A stretch of DNA of 8,011 bases from assembly GCA_023432655.1 (NCBI GenBank), contig JAEYUK010000274.1, positions 1 to 8,011 on the forward strand, read 5' to 3'. The position numbers and the translations under genes were made by a program. Below are positions 1 through 4,860 of this stretch, in pieces. The stretch is from Pseudomonadota bacterium (lineage in GTDB: Bacteria; Bdellovibrionota; Bacteriovoracia; Bacteriovoracales; Bacteriovoracaceae). The stretch's first letter is position 1. The number at the start of each line of letters is the position of its first letter. Under the pieces are notes generated by a model, which was not told the origin of the DNA, made no database searches, and worked only from the letters and a program-made list of their open reading frames with translations.

Positions 1-524
1 GTTACATAGAGCCCGGTTGAGAGAATTAAAACATCTTGAAGAACTGTCTTAACTTTCAGCCGTTCTTTTTTCCCGGCCGCATAATCCACTAACGCCAGGA
101 TATCCACCCGATCTCCCGGTTTCAATAAACGAGAAACAGCCTGGTTTTCGGTTACCTGAATCGAGAGAGCGCGTTTACCAATAGAAATCTGTCTCGATAG
201 ACCAGATTGTGAACCCGGATAAGTCACGCGGGGAACAGTGATCTGTTCGCCTTTTTTGATTGGTACTGCCGCAATTGTATTATAGAGATCTTCCACTCTT
301 TTGAAGTGACCGGGCATTTGAAACTTCGAAGGAATGTTCACCAATTGAACTTTTCTATCATCGATAATTTCCAACTCTTTAATATCTTCTTTAGCGATAA
401 CCACCGGTGTTTGGTTACCGTAATCACTTTGAAGTTCAGTTTCACGACTGGAAATATATGACCAGATCATGGCCACTGCAAGGCCAGCTAAAATTAAACT
501 AGTAGTAAAGGCGCGACTATTCAT
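1..524 (-). CDS. cpaB: Flp pilus assembly protein CpaB/RcpC, partial (C-terminus beyond left edge)
   Basis: CpaB (RcpC) is a periplasmic, membrane-anchored protein of Tad/Flp pilus machines, thought to work with the outer-membrane secretin. The first 174 residues are visible and the reading frame is still open at base 1. Residues 5-24 form one hydrophobic segment that would act as a signal anchor. Residues about 40-100 (starting TPVVIAKEDIKELEIID and including IAAVPIKKGEQIT) look like a SAF domain. Residues about 113-148, with ISIGKRALSIQV and LLKPGDRVDILALVDY, match the CpaB/RcpC core. The ATG at 524 is preceded by AGGA 6 bases upstream, and the next upstream ATG (531) runs into a stop after four codons. 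The gene follows the TadE/F-like genes after an 83-bp gap. That gap contains a TGATATTAT stretch that could be a weak extended -10 (563-571), but no -35 is visible, so read-through from the operon is more likely. Identity is inferred from motifs and context. Confidence 0.88.
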   Translation of the reverse strand, partial: MNSRAFTTSLILAGLAVAMIWSYISSRETELQSDYGNQTPVVIAKEDIKELEIIDDRKVQLVNIPSKFQMPGHFKRVEDLYNTIAAVPIKKGEQITVPRVTYPGSQSGLSRQISIGKRALSIQVTENQAVSRLLKPGDRVDILALVDYAAGKKERLKVKTVLQDVLILSTGLYV

Positions 525-607
525 TGTTCATCCTAAACTTTGAATGGATTTTCGATAACTTAATAATATCAGATTTTTGAGAAGGTGGAGAAAAAGTCCT
601 ATTTTAC

Positions 608-1126
608 CTACTGAGCAATCGTACAGCTTTCCCGGGCAAGCAGCATTTTGAAATCTGTATCTGTGTGATCAGGTATAGTATGAACCGCCGTTTGGGACTT
701 TCGATAATAAGTCTGACCACATAAACCATAAACCGTACCGACTCTCAGATAGAGGGTGGTATCCTGAGTGTAAGGCTCCTCACATTCGTCTTGGGGTTTA
801 TCTTTAAAAGGAATACTTATTTTATAACAAGGCATTACAGGTTCCTCGACACTGCCGCTGGCAAACTTACTCCTCCACCCGATGTAAAACATTCCAAACA
901 TTTTCCAATTCTCCTGGGCCACTTTCGGTCCAGGCATGTAGGGATTATTTTGAATTCTATAGTAAAAGTAGGAACGAGTTATTTTTTGCTGATTGATCGA
1001 ACCATTGATTGAACTGGCAAATCCTCCAATCACTGAATAGATAGTCAGGATCAAAGGAATGAACACAATAAGTTCGATCAGGGCCTGACCTCTTTGATCT
1101 GTTTTGAGCCGTGCCATCTTTAGCAT
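608..1126 (-). CDS. TadE/TadF-like pseudopilin
   Basis: This is a 172-residue minor pilin-like protein of the Tad system. The N-terminus has a short basic leader followed by RGQALIEL and then about 20 hydrophobic residues (to about residue 38). That is the type IVb prepilin pattern, with predicted cleavage between Gly and Gln and a glutamate at +5, so the neighbouring TadV peptidase should process it. The remaining ~130 residues are hydrophilic and carry four cysteines (in MPCYK, DECEE, GLCGQ, ESCTI) that could form disulfides outside the inner membrane. The ATG at 1126 overlaps the previous gene's stop (ATGCTAA). A second in-frame ATG at 1117 (MARLKTDQ) lies just after that stop. Neither has a strong Shine-Dalgarno site, so coupled translation is likely and the start is uncertain by three codons. 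TadE and TadF cannot be told apart by eye here; the position downstream of another TadE-like gene would suit TadF. Confidence 0.75.
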   Translation of the reverse strand: MLKMARLKTDQRGQALIELIVFIPLILTIYSVIGGFASSINGSINQQKITRSYFYYRIQNNPYMPGPKVAQENWKMFGMFYIGWRSKFASGSVEEPVMPCYKISIPFKDKPQDECEEPYTQDTTLYLRVGTVYGLCGQTYYRKSQTAVHTIPDHTDTDFKMLLARESCTIAQ

Positions 1127-1644
1127 CCGTTATCAAATAAGGTGGTGTCTTCAATGGCTCTACACTGATTTGCTCCAGTAACGGCAAAACAAACCCGAAA
1201 GGCGCACTCGGCGCGGGTTGGTTCTTTACCAAGGAAGGACTCAGAAACCATCTCTAGTTTCTCTCCCCCCGTGATTCTTCCCATGATGTCCATCTTCAAC
1301 TGAAACTCTGTTTTCGCACCGACGGTTAAATACTCAGAGGGCGGCATCGTCTCACTAATTCGGTTAATGACCAGATTTGAATTAGGAACATCAAAAACAC
1401 TTAAATTATAAATCGCGAACACATCCTTGGCCCTTTGGTCGGCTTCGGCGGCAGCGGCCATAGGCATGTTCAAATTGCTGTCACCAGTTAAGTAAACCCG
1501 ACTGGCCATGAAGGTTGCGTAGTGAACGAGGTAACCGGTGGCATAGTTAAGCGAGGGCGAAAAAACCAACATGATTAAACTTACCCCGAAGGCGAAGGTA
1601 AGAATAAATTCGACAGTGGATTGACCTTTCTGGTTAGTTTCCAT
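1120..1644 (-). CDS. TadE-like pseudopilin
   Basis: This is a 174-residue TadE-family-like minor pilin. It begins METNQKGQSTVEFILTFAFG: a six-residue leader ending in Gly, then Q-S-T-V-E-F and a hydrophobic helix to about residue 30. This is the class III/type IVb prepilin signal, cleaved after Gly with Glu at +5. A helix-like stretch follows (HYATFMASRVYLTGD), which resembles the post-membrane region of TadE proteins, then an alanine-rich segment (MAAAAEADQRA). The C-terminal part has four cysteines (AEC, RVC, NQC, NGC) in the last ~35 residues, which suggests extracytoplasmic disulfides. The start overlaps the end of the preceding gene by 11 bases (ATGGAAACTAA), and no separate ribosome-binding site is visible, so translation is probably coupled. 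It was assigned as TadE rather than TadF on order only. Confidence 0.75.
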   Translation of the reverse strand: METNQKGQSTVEFILTFAFGVSLIMLVFSPSLNYATGYLVHYATFMASRVYLTGDSNLNMPMAAAAEADQRAKDVFAIYNLSVFDVPNSNLVINRISETMPPSEYLTVGAKTEFQLKMDIMGRITGGEKLEMVSESFLGKEPTRAECAFRVCFAVTGANQCRAIEDTTLFDNGC

Positions 1645-1945
1645 TTGGGTAACCGTTTAACGGACCAAAAAATCGGGTGCCGTTTTCCTGTTGGTTATAA
1701 TATGAGGGATGGGTTGCCCCTTCTCTCGTGTCTTTTGGTGGATCTTGATCATTTTCTCCAGGGAAATAAGCATGTCGATAGGAAAATTCATTTTGCTGCT
1801 TAATTTTTTTTCCCAATTCTCCCTGCGGCCCAAAAAGTCTTTTGAAAATTTCACTATTATAAAAAGTTAAGGCCAGTGAAAGTGCGACCACAATCAGAAG
1901 GATGTATTCCACCAATGTTTGTCCTTTCTCCGACTTTAATTCCAT
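1634..1945 (-). CDS. Flp-like minor pilin with a long hydrophilic C-terminal extension
   Basis: This 103-residue protein starts MELKSEKGQTLVEYILLIVV, a textbook Flp prepilin signal (G^QTLVEY) followed by one transmembrane helix. Just after the helix it has FKRLFGPQGELG. The major pilin upstream has TKQLFGEDGEGG at almost the same distance from the cleavage site, so the two look paralogous. Unlike Flp it then carries about 65 extra residues rich in Asn, Gln, Pro, Gly and aromatics (NEFSYRHAYFPGENDQD... ending PLNGYPNGN). The tail is of unknown function, possibly a tip or adhesive segment. The start at 1945 is preferred: it is preceded by AGGCAGGA and overlaps the peptidase stop by 10 bases, mirroring the overlap at its own 3' end. 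The frame is open to an ATG at 1969, which would add eight residues (MDAFRQDP) with no obvious signal. Confidence 0.75.
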   Translation of the reverse strand: MELKSEKGQTLVEYILLIVVALSLALTFYNSEIFKRLFGPQGELGKKIKQQNEFSYRHAYFPGENDQDPPKDTREGATHPSYYNQQENGTRFFGPLNGYPNGN

Positions 1946-2427
1946 AGGGTCCTGCCTAAAAGCATCCACGCCAGGAGAATCACGGGAGCATAACTAAAGC
2001 GGGATTTAATGGTTGCTTTAATTCCCTCCCAATAACGATTCACCAGGTATGCCTTAAGTTTACCACTGTTTAGGGAAATCCTATAAAGTAACAAAATAGC
2101 CCCGGTAATGACTGTACTTACAATGAGCTTTTCAAAATAAGGTAAATGGAATTCAAGGGGAGTTATGAGAAACAATGATGCCAGGAACTTAGAATCTCCT
2201 GCCCCCATGATATTAACGAGGTAAAGAAAAAAACCCACCACAATAAAACCGATCGGAAAAACAAAAACTTCCCAGCTAAATCGATAGATATCCGGAAGAA
2301 ATAGATAAAAAGCTACGGCCAACAAACAATTGAGAAGGAGCCATTTATTAGAGATCTTACATGTTTTAAAATCAACCCAGGCGACGATCAGCAACTCGCA
2401 AAGAATTAATAGAAAGATACCATTCAT
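1936..2427 (-). CDS. cpaA: A24 family prepilin peptidase (CpaA/TadV)
   Basis: This is an inner-membrane aspartic protease that removes the short leader from Flp and TadE/TadF prepilins at the G^Q-x-x-x-E site. The 163-residue protein is almost entirely hydrophobic, with about five or six membrane segments. Both catalytic aspartates are visible: D19 in VAWVDFKTCKISNKW (the D-x-x-x-x-x-I-x-N motif after the first helix) and D78 in IMGAGDSKF, the GxGD motif. The length fits the short CpaA/TadV type, which lacks the N-methyltransferase domain of PilD. The frame is open to an ATG at 2475, but 2427 is the better start. It has GGCGGGGA about 6 bases upstream and begins two bases after the preceding gene's TAG, whereas the longer form would overlap that gene heavily. 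It sits between two of its probable substrates. Confidence 0.9.
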   Translation of the reverse strand: MNGIFLLILCELLIVAWVDFKTCKISNKWLLLNCLLAVAFYLFLPDIYRFSWEVFVFPIGFIVVGFFLYLVNIMGAGDSKFLASLFLITPLEFHLPYFEKLIVSTVITGAILLLYRISLNSGKLKAYLVNRYWEGIKATIKSRFSYAPVILLAWMLLGRTLWN

Positions 2428-2429
2428 GG

Positions 2430-2648
2430 CTATTCCCCGCCACGATAGGAGTTGTAATAACCGTCCCGCCAGCACTCAGTAGGGCAAACCCCAACTGTTA
2501 AGTGAGTTGAAAGAACATGGGTAATTCCACCCATCGAATCTCTAAAAAAATCTGTGAATCTGTTGATGATACTAAAACCGAGGATAATGGCGAATGCGAG
2601 GATAAAGATATACTCAACAGTAGCTTGTCCGCAATGAAACCATTTCAT
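2430..2648 (-). CDS. Small Flp-like pilin (second copy)
   Basis: This is a 72-residue prepilin-like protein, MKWFHCGQATVEYIFILAFA..., with the G^QATVEY cleavage motif after a six-residue leader and a hydrophobic helix to about residue 28. The remainder is short, ending with CPTECWRDGYYNSYRGGE, which includes a CPxxC-spaced cysteine pair. The leader also has a Cys immediately before the Gly at the cleavage site. It lies directly after the attenuator hairpin that follows the major pilin and just before the peptidase gene (two bases between stop and start). The ribosome-binding site is poor (a GGTAG stretch is the only candidate). It is probably a minor pilin expressed at a lower level than Flp. 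That role is inferred from family features and position. Confidence 0.72.
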   Translation of the reverse strand: MKWFHCGQATVEYIFILAFAIILGFSIINRFTDFFRDSMGGITHVLSTHLTVGVCPTECWRDGYYNSYRGGE

Positions 2649-2668
2649 TGTGAAATGCTACCATGATC

Positions 2669-2703
2669 AAAAACATAGGCAAGGCTTTTTAAGCCTCGCC
2701 TAT
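2669..2703 (-). terminator. Attenuator/partial terminator after the major pilin gene
   Basis: On the minus strand a 13-bp stem begins in the last base of the flp stop codon (ATAGGCGAGGCTT pairing with AAGCCTTGCCTAT, one G-U wobble) with a 3-nt loop, followed by GTTTTTG. This has the form of a Rho-independent terminator with a short T-run. The downstream genes belong to the same pathway and show no clear promoter of their own. Partial read-through, giving more flp than downstream message, is therefore the likely role. Confidence 0.75.
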
Positions 2704-2912
2704 TAATTGAAAAGATCGCTTTGAATTTTATCGCGTGTACCTTGCATAACTGAACCAAGAATACCACCCTCTCCATCTTCGCCGAAGAGTTGTTTCGTAA
2801 TGGCCCCTTTAAACTTAATAACGATGGCCGCTGCCACAGCTACGAGTAGAATGTACTCCGTAGAGGTCTGCCCGCTCTCGTCTTTAAGGTATGCAACTAT
2901 CTTGTCCTTCAT
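2703..2912 (-). CDS. flp: Flp/Fap major pilin, type IVb prepilin
   Basis: This 69-residue protein is the probable structural subunit of the Flp pilus. The 14-residue leader MKDKIVAYLKDESG ends at the predicted TadV cleavage site (G^QTSTEY, with the Glu at +5 and the Tyr at +6 typical of Flp pilins). A hydrophobic helix YILLVAVAAAIVIKF follows, then a polar C-terminus with QLFGEDGEGG. The size and layout are typical for the family. The start has a strong GAGGGGG ribosome-binding site 4-5 bases upstream. It is the first gene of the cluster and has its own extended -10 promoter and structured leader upstream. An intrinsic-type hairpin sits directly after its stop codon. All of this fits a pilin made in excess of the downstream genes. 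Confidence 0.9.
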   Translation of the reverse strand: MKDKIVAYLKDESGQTSTEYILLVAVAAAIVIKFKGAITKQLFGEDGEGGILGSVMQGTRDKIQSDLFN

Positions 2913-2928
2913 AAATCCCCCTCAAAGG

Positions 2929-2947
2929 AGCAATCTGCCGGATTGCT
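2929..2947 (-). promoter_or_regulatory. Hairpin in the flp leader just upstream of the ribosome-binding site
   Basis: AGCAATC and GATTGCT form a perfect 7-bp stem with a 5-nt loop. It ends about 17 bases before the flp start, immediately 5' of the GAGGGGG ribosome-binding site. It could stabilise the message or keep the site open. No known riboswitch class is recognised. Confidence 0.5.
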
Positions 2948-2967
2948 GAAGATCTTATCGACTCTAG

Positions 2968-2998
2968 TTGTAGAAAACTTTAGGTTTTCTTCCTACAA
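2968..2998 (-). promoter_or_regulatory. Second hairpin at the 5' end of the flp leader
   Basis: On the minus strand AGAAAAC/GTTTTCT pairs over 7 bp around a 5-nt loop, and the flanks TTGT/ACAA extend the stem past a 4-nt bulge. If transcription starts near 3002 this hairpin lies within a few bases of the 5' end of the flp mRNA. That position would suit a 5'-stabilising stem on an abundant message. Confidence 0.45.
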
Positions 2999-3008
2999 AG
3001 CTGAGCTC

Positions 3009-3017
3009 ATTATAACA
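3009..3017 (-). promoter_or_regulatory. Extended -10 promoter for the Flp pilus operon
   Basis: The minus strand reads TGTTATAAT: a perfect TATAAT (3009-3014) preceded by TGn, the extended -10 form that does not need a good -35, and none is seen. Transcription would begin near 3002, giving a leader of about 90 nt before flp. The upstream DNA (about 3020-3090) is very AT-rich, as in UP elements. Confidence 0.6.
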
Positions 3018-3141
3018 CAATAAGTCATTTAATTGGTTAAATTCCTCTTGCTTTTATAATTATCTGTAATTAATCAGTTTTTTTTAGAAGATGGCCTTTA
3101 AAAAACTAAACTTGCCTCTAACCATGGGTAGGAAATTAGGC

Positions 3142-3147
3142 TATAAT
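3142..3147 (+). promoter_or_regulatory. -10 element for the structured RNA
   Basis: A perfect TATAAT lies about 7-8 bases upstream of the 5' end (near 3153-3155) predicted from the closing stem of the RNA. The -35 region is not a good match to TTGACA at the normal spacing. The strength of this call comes from the match between the expected start and the base of the RNA stem. Confidence 0.55.
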
Positions 3148-3152
3148 TGTAA

Positions 3153-3344
3153 GTGGGTCCGGGGCGAAGCCATAAAGTTTCGCCCCTACGATTTTATTTT
3201 CGGGAGCGGTCCCTGATCATGGTGTGCAAGCTTGCCTGGCTTAGTATTAGGTCAGAATGTGAGAAGCCTAAAGTGATTACTAATTGCGCCCACCTAGTTT
3301 TCTAGGGGCGCGAAACCGTATTAAGCCTTCCCCCGGACCTTTTT
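3153..3344 (+). ncRNA. ssrS: Structured small RNA of about 190 nt, probable 6S RNA
   Basis: The ends pair perfectly over 9 bp (GGTCCGGGG 3156-3164 with CCCCGGACC 3331-3339), and TTTTT follows at once (3340-3344). With the TATAAT upstream this makes a complete transcription unit with no reading frame. Inside there are further stems. TTAGTA-TTAGGT (3241-3252) pairs with GCCTAA (3266-3271) and TACTAA (3278-3283). GGTG-GCAA near 3221 can pair with TTGC-CACC near 3284. A stable 3' hairpin, GCGCC-CCTAG/CTAGG-GGCGC, spans 3286-3311. 6S RNA, which binds the housekeeping RNA polymerase holoenzyme, is ~180-190 nt, has long paired ends, and has a 3'-side hairpin by a central bubble. As I recall E. coli 6S, it contains GAGAAGCCUUAAA near nt 101 and CCCUGA in the 5' bubble. 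This RNA has GAGAAGCCTAAA at about nt 109 and CCCTGA at 3211-3216. tmRNA, RNase P and SRP RNA signatures are not seen. The RNA gene is well supported; the 6S identity is an inference. Confidence 0.62.
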
Positions 3345-3371
3345 CTTCTCTCTTCCCCTCTCATATTTGTC

Positions 3372-3400
3372 TTGACGATACTGGCCTAAAACCAAACAAT
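3372..3400 (+). promoter_or_regulatory. Promoter placed for leaderless transcription of the 3407 gene
   Basis: TTGACG (3372-3377) and AACAAT (3395-3400) are separated by exactly 17 bp. The first matches the -35 consensus at five of six positions; the second is a weaker -10 (four of six). Transcription would start 6-7 bases later, at or next to the A of the ATG at 3407. Confidence 0.45.
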
Positions 3401-3406
3401 TAAACT

Positions 3407-3937
3407 ATGGATATGATTAACGTTAACGACTATCAAAATGTTTCTTGGATCGAAAGCCTGGCACTTGAAGAAGTGAACATGGAAGAGTCAGGTATTATCC
3501 GGTTTAATGACCATTTAAATACTCAGCAACTTTTAGAAGAATCCTCGCTCAATTTCGTGAATAAACTTAAAGATCGTTTTGAGTTCTATGTTTCTCTTTT
3601 TAATCAATATCGTAGTAACCGTGATACTTCTCGTGCGATCAAAGTCTTTCGTATTTCCAATACGGTCAATGACTTCATGCTCTTTCGAAATTCTTTAAAA
3701 CTCATCATTGCCCGTCGTTCGGTAGATGTTGTGAGTATTGGATTCCTTTCAAATAATGGCGGACTCTTTGCTGGTCGCCTGGCCAATGAAAATCAATCGA
3801 TCCATGCTATCCACGAAATTAAGGCCCACGTAGGACCGTTTAATACCATCAGTTGGAGATTTCAGGGTGAACCGGTGGAAGTCGAAGCATTGGTGAAATA
3901 CTATTTAACAGAATTTGTTAAAAACTCTTCTCGCTAA
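3407..3937 (+). CDS. Uncharacterised 176-residue soluble protein
   Basis: I do not recognise this family. The protein has no signal peptide and no membrane segment, and is mixed in charge, so it is likely cytoplasmic. The N-terminal ~70 residues are acidic (ESLALEEVNMEESG, QQLLEESS) and look helical. A basic stretch follows (YRSNRDTSRAIKVFRIS, then LKLIIARRS, about 68-105). After that comes an alternating hydrophobic segment, VDVVSIGFLSNNGGLFAGRL (about 107-125), suggesting beta strands with a glycine turn, and a helical C-terminus (VEALVKYYLTEFVKNSSR). There is no Shine-Dalgarno site before the ATG at 3407; the promoter spacing suggests a leaderless message. A later in-frame Met (residue 25) has GAAGAAG upstream and is an alternative start. 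It lies just downstream of the 6S-like RNA, which has its own terminator-like end, so the two are probably separate units. It converges on the reductase gene, sharing stop-codon bases. Confidence 0.7.
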   Translation: MDMINVNDYQNVSWIESLALEEVNMEESGIIRFNDHLNTQQLLEESSLNFVNKLKDRFEFYVSLFNQYRSNRDTSRAIKVFRISNTVNDFMLFRNSLKLIIARRSVDVVSIGFLSNNGGLFAGRLANENQSIHAIHEIKAHVGPFNTISWRFQGEPVEVEALVKYYLTEFVKNSSR

Positions 3938-4839
3938 TTTTCTACCAATCGCTTGTGTGTAAAATCTAACGACTCTTCAATTGTCGGCATTTGCAAATTG
4001 AGAAAGTCTTCCACGTTTGTTGTGGCCAGCTGAAATTTATAGGAGCTGGAATCACTCTTAGGCTCAGAGGGAAAATTTCCATTGCCCTTCTGGATCAGGG
4101 ATTCATCTTTTTTGAATTTGGCAGCATAAAGTTTCGCAAATTCATATCTTGTCATCATATTGGTTGTACCGACATGAAATAAGCGATTAGTAACATTTTG
4201 CTTTATTGTCTCAAGTAATATCTTGGCCATGATTTGCACATCCAGAAAACCAGTACTCACAAAATCATCTGCGATGACCGGAATGTTCTGAGATAAATTC
4301 AACTGCAGACATTCAAACCAGTTTGGATGAGAGGGATTAAATCCCCTTCCATAGAGAGGAGCGCATCTTAGAATAAGATAGTTTAAGCTCGAGCGCTGAA
4401 TATAAAACTCCGTTGAAGAAACAGTATTGCCATAGACTGTCGTAGGGAAAGGCGTCTCGCCCTCGTGATAAAGAGGATTGAGTCCACTCATGACAAACGC
4501 CGATGAGATATAAATAAACTTAGAAGAATTTCGCTCAGAAGCTTTACAGCAATTCACAGCCCCAGCGTAGTTTAAGGTGTCAGCTTTTTTGGGATAAAGC
4601 TGGCATTCTTTTAATGAACTCATCCCTACTGCATAGATAGTAATATCAGGATTCACGTAGGAAGTGATTCTCGTCACATAATCTTTTTTTAAAACATCAC
4701 AGGGGATACAGGTGACACCAGGAATGCTAACGGGTGTCTTGAAATAAGTACCGACAACTCGAAATTCGTCTTTTAGAGCTTCCAATAAATTGGACCCCAA
4801 AAAGGAGGAAACTCCGAAGATCAGTATAGTTTTTTTCAT
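3934..4839 (-). CDS. RmlD-like extended SDR family NAD(P)-dependent sugar reductase/epimerase homologue
   Basis: This 301-residue protein has an N-terminal Rossmann fold. It begins KKTILIFGVSSFLGSNLLEAL, where G9-x5-G15 takes the place of the usual GxxGxxG and the middle Gly is Ser. Further landmarks fit the RmlD/NAD-dependent epimerase group: IPCDVL (46-50), a PDITIYAVG strand (64-72), FIYISSAFVMSG (108-119, matching the IST-YVFDG segment), YGNTVSSTEFYIQ (136-148), LRCAPLYGRGFN, and DDFVSTGFLDVQIMAKILLE. Such enzymes typically act on nucleotide-sugar intermediates in the cytoplasm. The expected YxxxK motif reads Y136-G-N-T-V140, so the catalytic lysine seems to be missing. The protein may be inactive, atypical or a binding protein. 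The ATG at 4839 has no Shine-Dalgarno site; a TGCTAGAAT element ends 7 bases before it. The gene lies just downstream of the flagellin terminator, so it is not part of the flagellin unit. The substrate is unknown. Confidence 0.82.
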   Translation of the reverse strand: MKKTILIFGVSSFLGSNLLEALKDEFRVVGTYFKTPVSIPGVTCIPCDVLKKDYVTRITSYVNPDITIYAVGMSSLKECQLYPKKADTLNYAGAVNCCKASERNSSKFIYISSAFVMSGLNPLYHEGETPFPTTVYGNTVSSTEFYIQRSSLNYLILRCAPLYGRGFNPSHPNWFECLQLNLSQNIPVIADDFVSTGFLDVQIMAKILLETIKQNVTNRLFHVGTTNMMTRYEFAKLYAAKFKKDESLIQKGNGNFPSEPKSDSSSYKFQLATTNVEDFLNLQMPTIEESLDFTHKRLVEN

Positions 4840-4846
4840 GGAATTT

Positions 4847-4855
4847 ATTCTAGCA
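4847..4855 (-). promoter_or_regulatory. Extended -10 promoter immediately before the reductase gene
   Basis: The minus strand reads TGCTAGAAT: TAGAAT (five of six to TATAAT) with the TGn extension. Only seven bases separate it from the ATG at 4839, so the transcript would begin at or next to the start codon. The -35 region falls inside the terminator of the upstream flagellin and shows no consensus. Confidence 0.45.
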
Positions 4856-4860
4856 CGGGG

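Noticed and set aside
563..571. Internal extended -10 promoter (TGATATTAT) before cpaB
   Set aside because: The -10 match is modest, there is no -35, and the region is AT-rich by chance; the operon context explains expression without it.
957..1232. 91-residue minus-strand frame across the junction of the two TadE/F-like genes
   Set aside because: It overlaps both real genes in another frame and lacks any pilin signal or recognisable domain.
1936..2475. Longer start for the prepilin peptidase (16 extra residues)
   Set aside because: It would overlap the preceding pilin gene by 46 bases and lacks a ribosome site, while the start at 2427 has GGCGGGGA and the expected short N-terminus.
3153..3344. 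c-di-GMP riboswitch (as in the abundant Bdellovibrio merRNA) or another riboswitch for the 3407 gene
   Set aside because: I could not find the conserved GEMM core, and the RNA ends in a T-run with a separate promoter before the next gene, so a free RNA fits better. A covariance-model search would settle this.
3153..3344. tmRNA, SRP RNA or RNase P RNA
   Set aside because: There is no tRNA-like 3' end or tag frame, no SRP GGAAGGAAGCA-type loop, and no RNase P GAGGAAAGUCC or ACAGAAA segments; the length also does not suit the last.
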